Assembly: GCA_017428105.1 (NCBI GenBank)
Contig: JAFRRM010000038.1
Coordinates: forward strand, 56,702-120,701
DNA from: Lachnospiraceae bacterium
Lineage (GTDB): Bacteria; Bacillota; Clostridia; Lachnospirales; Lachnospiraceae
DNA length: 64,000 nucleotides
Direction: 5' to 3'
A model generated the notes under the pieces. The model saw nothing but the letters and a program-made list of their open reading frames with translations. It ran no database searches and was not told where the DNA came from. A program made the position numbers and the translations under genes. Shown one piece after another: positions 61,430 to 64,000 of this stretch; the first letter of the stretch is position 1, and each line of letters begins with the position of its first letter.

Positions 61430-61543
61430 CCTGAAAAACGAAGTCCGCGTCATGCGGGGATGACCGGACTTCGTGGAATATCGGGATGACCGGACTTTGT
61501 GTCATCCTGAACGAAGGCTCCGCACGAGCCGGAGCCGAAGAGC
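61430..61543 (-). repeat. Repeat-rich spacer between cbiM and cbiQ
   Basis: Contains a 9-bp inverted repeat CGAAGTCCG / CGGACTTCG (61439-61473), a 15-bp direct repeat GGGATGACCGGACTT (61457 and 61483, 26 bp apart), and TGTCATCCTGAACGAAGG, similar to the widespread intergenic GTCATCCTGAGC-type repeat. No promoter is evident. Confidence 0.65.
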
Positions 61544-62614
61544 CTATGCCGTTTCCGTCGGTGCGGTCTTCTTCCTCCTCCGGAAGAATCCGCCGGCCAC
61601 GCAGAGGAGGGCCGCCAGACCCGCCACGATCGCGGACCCTACCAGGCCGGAGACCGTGGTGCCGGCCGGACTGTCGCTGCCGGGGAAGGCGTAATCGGGC
61701 AGGAAGGACGTCGCTTCCTGGATGGAGGAGGCCGTATCGGCCACGCCGCTCTTGACGCCGAAATTCTCTTCGTCCAGCCCCATGTTTTTGCCGTAGCCTT
61801 CCGCCTCATTGCCGAACAGGGCCCATTCCAGGCCGTCCGGATGGGAACTGGCCAGCAGGGACAGGCCGCCGCCCACCAGGACCACGACCGCGCCTAAAAT
61901 GACCAGCGTGGTGCGCAGCGAGCGCGGCGTACCGGGCCCGGCCGCGGGATCCACGTCCATCAGCAGGGCGGGCCGGGACTCAAAGACGAAGACCAGCACC
62001 GCCGCCGTCACCGCGCCCTCGACCAGGCCGATGGCGAGGTGGATGGGCTGCATCAGCGCGACGAACGCACCGAAGGGCAGCTCCGTGATCCCGGACAGGG
62101 TGGTTTCCAGCACCACGGAGAACGCGCCCAGCTGCAGGGTCACCACGCAGCCGATGACCGATGCGGCGATGATCCGAAGGCGCTGAGCCTTCCGGGTCTC
62201 CCCGCCGAACCACCGGCCGCTCACGATGGGCCGCCAGATCAGAAAATAGCCGACGAAACAGCCGTAAAAGGCCATGTTCCAGATGTTCGCGCCCAATGCC
62301 ATCAGTCCTCCGTCGGCAAAGAACAGGCATTGGACGGTCAGTATCACGATCATGGACAAAAATCCCGCCTGCGGTCCCAGCAGCGCGGACAGCAGCATGC
62401 CGCCGCACATGTGGCCGGACGAGCCGGTCCCGGGAATGGTATAATTTATCATCTGGCCCGCAAAGACCAGCGCGGCCGCCACCGCCATCGTGGGCAGCTT
62501 CTGCGGCTCATTGTCCTTTTTCAGCTGGTGGATGGATACGCCGGCAACGGTGCCGGACGCGACGTACATCGTCGCGGCCACGGCCGGGGCCAGCAGGGCG
62601 TCTGCCATATGCAT
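61544..62614 (-). CDS. cbiM: Cobalt/nickel ECF transporter substrate subunit, CbiM with fused CbiN-like tail
   Basis: 356 residues. The N-terminal MHMADALLAPAVAATMYVAS supplies the metal-binding Met1-His2 motif of CbiM/NikM; GTGSSGHMCGGMLLSALLGP and FADGGLMALGANIWNMAFYG are further family blocks. About seven membrane helices form the S component (1-235). The C-terminal 110 residues (a helix, an extracytoplasmic segment with SSHPDGLEWALFGNE, then a last helix and a basic end) match the small CbiN/NikN subunit (PDGLE motif), so M and N are fused. AAGGAGGTCCCCCC precedes the start. It is transcribed divergently from a CsoR-family sensor, its likely regulator. Confidence 0.93.
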   Translation of the reverse strand: MHMADALLAPAVAATMYVASGTVAGVSIHQLKKDNEPQKLPTMAVAAALVFAGQMINYTIPGTGSSGHMCGGMLLSALLGPQAGFLSMIVILTVQCLFFADGGLMALGANIWNMAFYGCFVGYFLIWRPIVSGRWFGGETRKAQRLRIIAASVIGCVVTLQLGAFSVVLETTLSGITELPFGAFVALMQPIHLAIGLVEGAVTAAVLVFVFESRPALLMDVDPAAGPGTPRSLRTTLVILGAVVVLVGGGLSLLASSHPDGLEWALFGNEAEGYGKNMGLDEENFGVKSGVADTASSIQEATSFLPDYAFPGSDSPAGTTVSGLVGSAIVAGLAALLCVAGGFFRRRKKTAPTETA

Positions 62615-62654
62615 GGGGGGACCTCCTTGGATATCGGATCATATTCGTGATTCC

Positions 62655-62724
62655 AGTATAGCGCGCTGCGGTTTCCGGACAAGCCCCGTGGGGGGTTGTT
62701 TTTTGCCGCCGCCGCCGTTATAAT
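62655..62724. promoter_or_regulatory. Divergent promoters and GC-tract operator between cbiM and the CsoR-family gene
   Basis: For cbiM (- strand): TTGTCC (62682-62677), 16 bp, TATACT (62660-62655). For the + strand gene: TTGTTT (62696-62701), 17 bp, TATAAT (62719-62724). Between and overlapping both -35 boxes is ACAAGCCCCGTGGGGGGTTG (from 62679), an imperfect dyad with C and G tracts like known CsoR/RcnR operators. One repressor bound here could close both promoters. Confidence 0.7.
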
Positions 62725-62775
62725 CGGGATAATTGATTTGTTTCCGCAATGAAGCAGTACGGCGGGAGGTATGAC

Positions 62776-63168
62776 ATGCAGGAGTTTTATCAGGATCCGG
62801 AACACGGGCACGGACAGGAATACGGGCAGGAGCCTGTCCGCGAACATGATCACGAGCACAGCCACAGCCATGACCATGACCATGATCACACCCATCCGCA
62901 TCCGCACCACCACGAAAACACCCAGGCCGTCCTCAACCGCCTCTCCAAAGCCATCGGCCACCTGGAATCCGTCCGCCGCATGGTCCAGGACGGCCGCGAC
63001 TGCTCGGAAGTCCTCATCCAGCTGGCTGCCGTCCGCTCCGCCCTCGGCTCCGTCAGCCGCATCATCCTCAAAGACCACATCCAGCACTGCGTGGTGGACG
63101 CCGTCGAAGCCCACGATCAGGAAGCCATCGACGAACTGAACAAAGCCATCGACCACCTGTTTAAATAA
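62776..63168 (+). CDS. CsoR/RcnR-family metal-sensing repressor with a His-rich N-terminal arm
   Basis: 130 residues. Residues 51-130 are the all-helical CsoR/RcnR (DUF156) fold: VLNRLSKAIGHLESVRRMV, then CSEVLIQLAAVRSALGSVSR. Metal ligands C76, H101 and C105 fit the Cys-His-Cys set seen in Cu-sensing CsoR and in Ni-sensing InrS; RcnR has His at the last position. Residues 10-46 hold 15 His in HDH/HSH/HPH runs, unusual for this family and suited to Ni/Co/Zn binding. Divergent from cbiMQO, so I infer a nickel or cobalt sensor that represses uptake. ATG 62776 follows GGGAGGT by 5 bases; a start 9 codons upstream has no such site. Confidence 0.9.
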   Translation: MQEFYQDPEHGHGQEYGQEPVREHDHEHSHSHDHDHDHTHPHPHHHENTQAVLNRLSKAIGHLESVRRMVQDGRDCSEVLIQLAAVRSALGSVSRIILKDHIQHCVVDAVEAHDQEAIDELNKAIDHLFK

Positions 63169-63251
63169 ACCGCAGGAGGTCATTGGGCCATGGGTGGGCC
63201 ACGGCCCCCAGGGCCCTGTTGAGCGGGTGGGGCACTTTTTAGCGCCGCAGG

Positions 63252-63280
63252 TTGAAAAGAGAGGGCTTTTGCGGCATACT
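63252..63280 (+). promoter_or_regulatory. Predicted promoter of the small DUF4829-like gene
   Basis: TTGAAA (63252-63257), 17 bp, CATACT (63275-63280). Confidence 0.6.
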
Positions 63281-63307
63281 GACGGCAGAAGAGGAGGAAT
63301 GTGCCGC

Positions 63308-63736
63308 ATGGAAAAGATGAAGATTTCCTGGAAACCGGTCGCCATTTCCCTGTGCCTGATGGCGGTCGCAGCGGGGCTGATCTATGCCTGGTATGTAAAC
63401 AGGCCGCTGAAGGTGGACCGGGGCCATTCCGAGATGTATTCGGATGAGGAAATCGACCGGGCGGTGGAGGCGGTAAAGGCGGATTTCGCCTCGCTGGGAG
63501 GCGGCAAACTGCTGTCTCTTACCTATGCAGGGGACGAGAGAAGCAAAAGTGAACTGGCGTATTGCAACGAACTGCGGAAAACGGGGGAGCCGTATACGGA
63601 ATGCATCGTTCTGGATTCCGAATTCCGCCCGCCGGCCCGCGGCGTTGTCTGGGAAGACGGTCTGTACCGGTGGAACTGGATCCTGGCGCGGAGCGGCGAC
63701 GGTCCGTGGATCGTGGTCACGAAAGGGTATGGCTGA
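63308..63736 (+). CDS. Membrane-anchored protein, possibly DUF4829-like
   Basis: 142 residues. MEKMKISWKPVAISLCLMAV...GLIYAWYV is an N-terminal membrane anchor. The extracytoplasmic part reads SDEEIDRAVEAVKADFASLG, then LLSLTYAGDERS and ends WNWILARSGDGPWIVVTKGYG-like, a pattern I associate with DUF4829 proteins of Clostridia. Function unknown. Start 63308 was preferred over ATG 63299 (three codons earlier), which lies too close to GAGGAGGA. Nothing convincing is seen from 63737 to 63864. Confidence 0.7.
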   Translation: MEKMKISWKPVAISLCLMAVAAGLIYAWYVNRPLKVDRGHSEMYSDEEIDRAVEAVKADFASLGGGKLLSLTYAGDERSKSELAYCNELRKTGEPYTECIVLDSEFRPPARGVVWEDGLYRWNWILARSGDGPWIVVTKGYG

Positions 63737-63864
63737 CGGACGTGTATCTGTTTCCGCAGAGCCTGACGGACCATGGGTTTTTTGAGACGCCGGCCCGGTA
63801 TGCGTGGAGCAGGCCATAGGGGACGGGAAGCGGCGGAAAAAAGCCCTTCACCGCGGAATTGATA

Positions 63865-64000
63865 TGCTACCCCCAAGTAGGACACTGAAATATAAAACCT
63901 ACTTGGGGGTATTTCTATGTCAAGAAAGAGTAAGTTTGATCCAGCATTAAAGGTTGAACTGGTGGAACGATACTTGCGAAATGAAATCGGATTGAATGAG
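63865..64000 (+). mobile_element. Left end of an IS3-like insertion sequence, cut by the window edge
   Basis: The boundary is set at TGCTACCCCCAAGTAGGACA. A perfect 14-bp inverted repeat, TACCCCCAAGTAGG (63868-63881) and CCTACTTGGGGGTA (63898-63911), forms a hairpin just before the transposase start and may block read-in transcription. The element continues outside the window. Confidence 0.6.
63917..64000 (+). CDS. Transposase OrfA-like protein, partial
   Basis: 28 codons are visible: MSRKSKFDPALKVELVERYL then RNEIGLNE. This is the start of the helix-turn-helix domain of an IS3/IS150-type OrfA (DDE transposase first frame). The 3' end lies outside the window. A weak ribosome-binding site (GGGGGTATTTCT) precedes the ATG. 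Confidence 0.7.
   Translation, partial: MSRKSKFDPALKVELVERYLRNEIGLNE

Overview
The window reads as a chromosomal segment of a GC-rich anaerobic member of the Clostridia, probably from a gut or rumen. Supporting this are CodY, Clostridia-style lipoprotein signals (a leader ending in LTAC or LAAC followed by a GGGN-type linker), TRAP transporters of both the TAXI and DctP types, a biotin-dependent sodium-pumping decarboxylase, and sigma-A-type promoters. No rRNA, tRNA or CRISPR was seen. Most genes are on the + strand; only 57370-62614 runs on the - strand.

Region 1 (1-13977) keeps the topA, codY, rpsB, tsf order familiar from Firmicutes, with an aldo/keto reductase, a frameshifted sigma factor beside a decayed second copy, two unknown secreted/membrane proteins, an IlvD/Edd dehydratase and a TAXI-type TRAP transporter inserted. 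A good CodY box precedes codY. Region 2 (14011-20035) holds two secreted proteins that share Ig-like domains encoded by exact 270-bp tandem units (three and five copies), one with leucine-rich repeats and one with a lipase-like head.

Region 3 (20064-32483) is the most interesting. A MocR/GntR-type regulator is followed by an operon of SDR, AEC carrier, a divergent pair resembling the two subunits of the glycine dehydrogenase P-protein, and a COG3199-like kinase. A second operon has an amidohydrolase and a DctP-type TRAP transporter. Both operon promoters carry the same pair of TTGGTTG direct repeats, 24 bp apart, at the same distance from the -10 box. I infer one regulon that imports, hydrolyses and decarboxylates an unidentified amino-acid-like compound. 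No GcvT, GcvH or Lpd is present.

Region 4 (32484-40989) has a PAP2 phosphatase, an alpha-oxoamine synthase/SDR pair that could make a sphingoid-like lipid base, an oxaloacetate decarboxylase operon (oadG, biotin carrier, oadB, oadA) and a GMP synthase that lacks the glutaminase domain. Region 5 (40996-52258) is accessory DNA: two 343-bp MITE-like elements with imperfect terminal inverted repeats bracket several lower-GC orphan genes; a GNAT/beta-lactamase fusion, a second beta-lactamase-like hydrolase, an XRE regulator and an ABC exporter follow. Region 6 (52175-64000) holds a second ABC exporter, a DUF1576-like membrane protein, a HAD/GNAT fusion, a Gfo/Idh/MocA-NahK-like kinase fusion, a cobalt/nickel ECF transporter (cbiMQO) diverging from a CsoR-family sensor with a His-rich arm, and the left end of an IS3-like element cut by the window edge.
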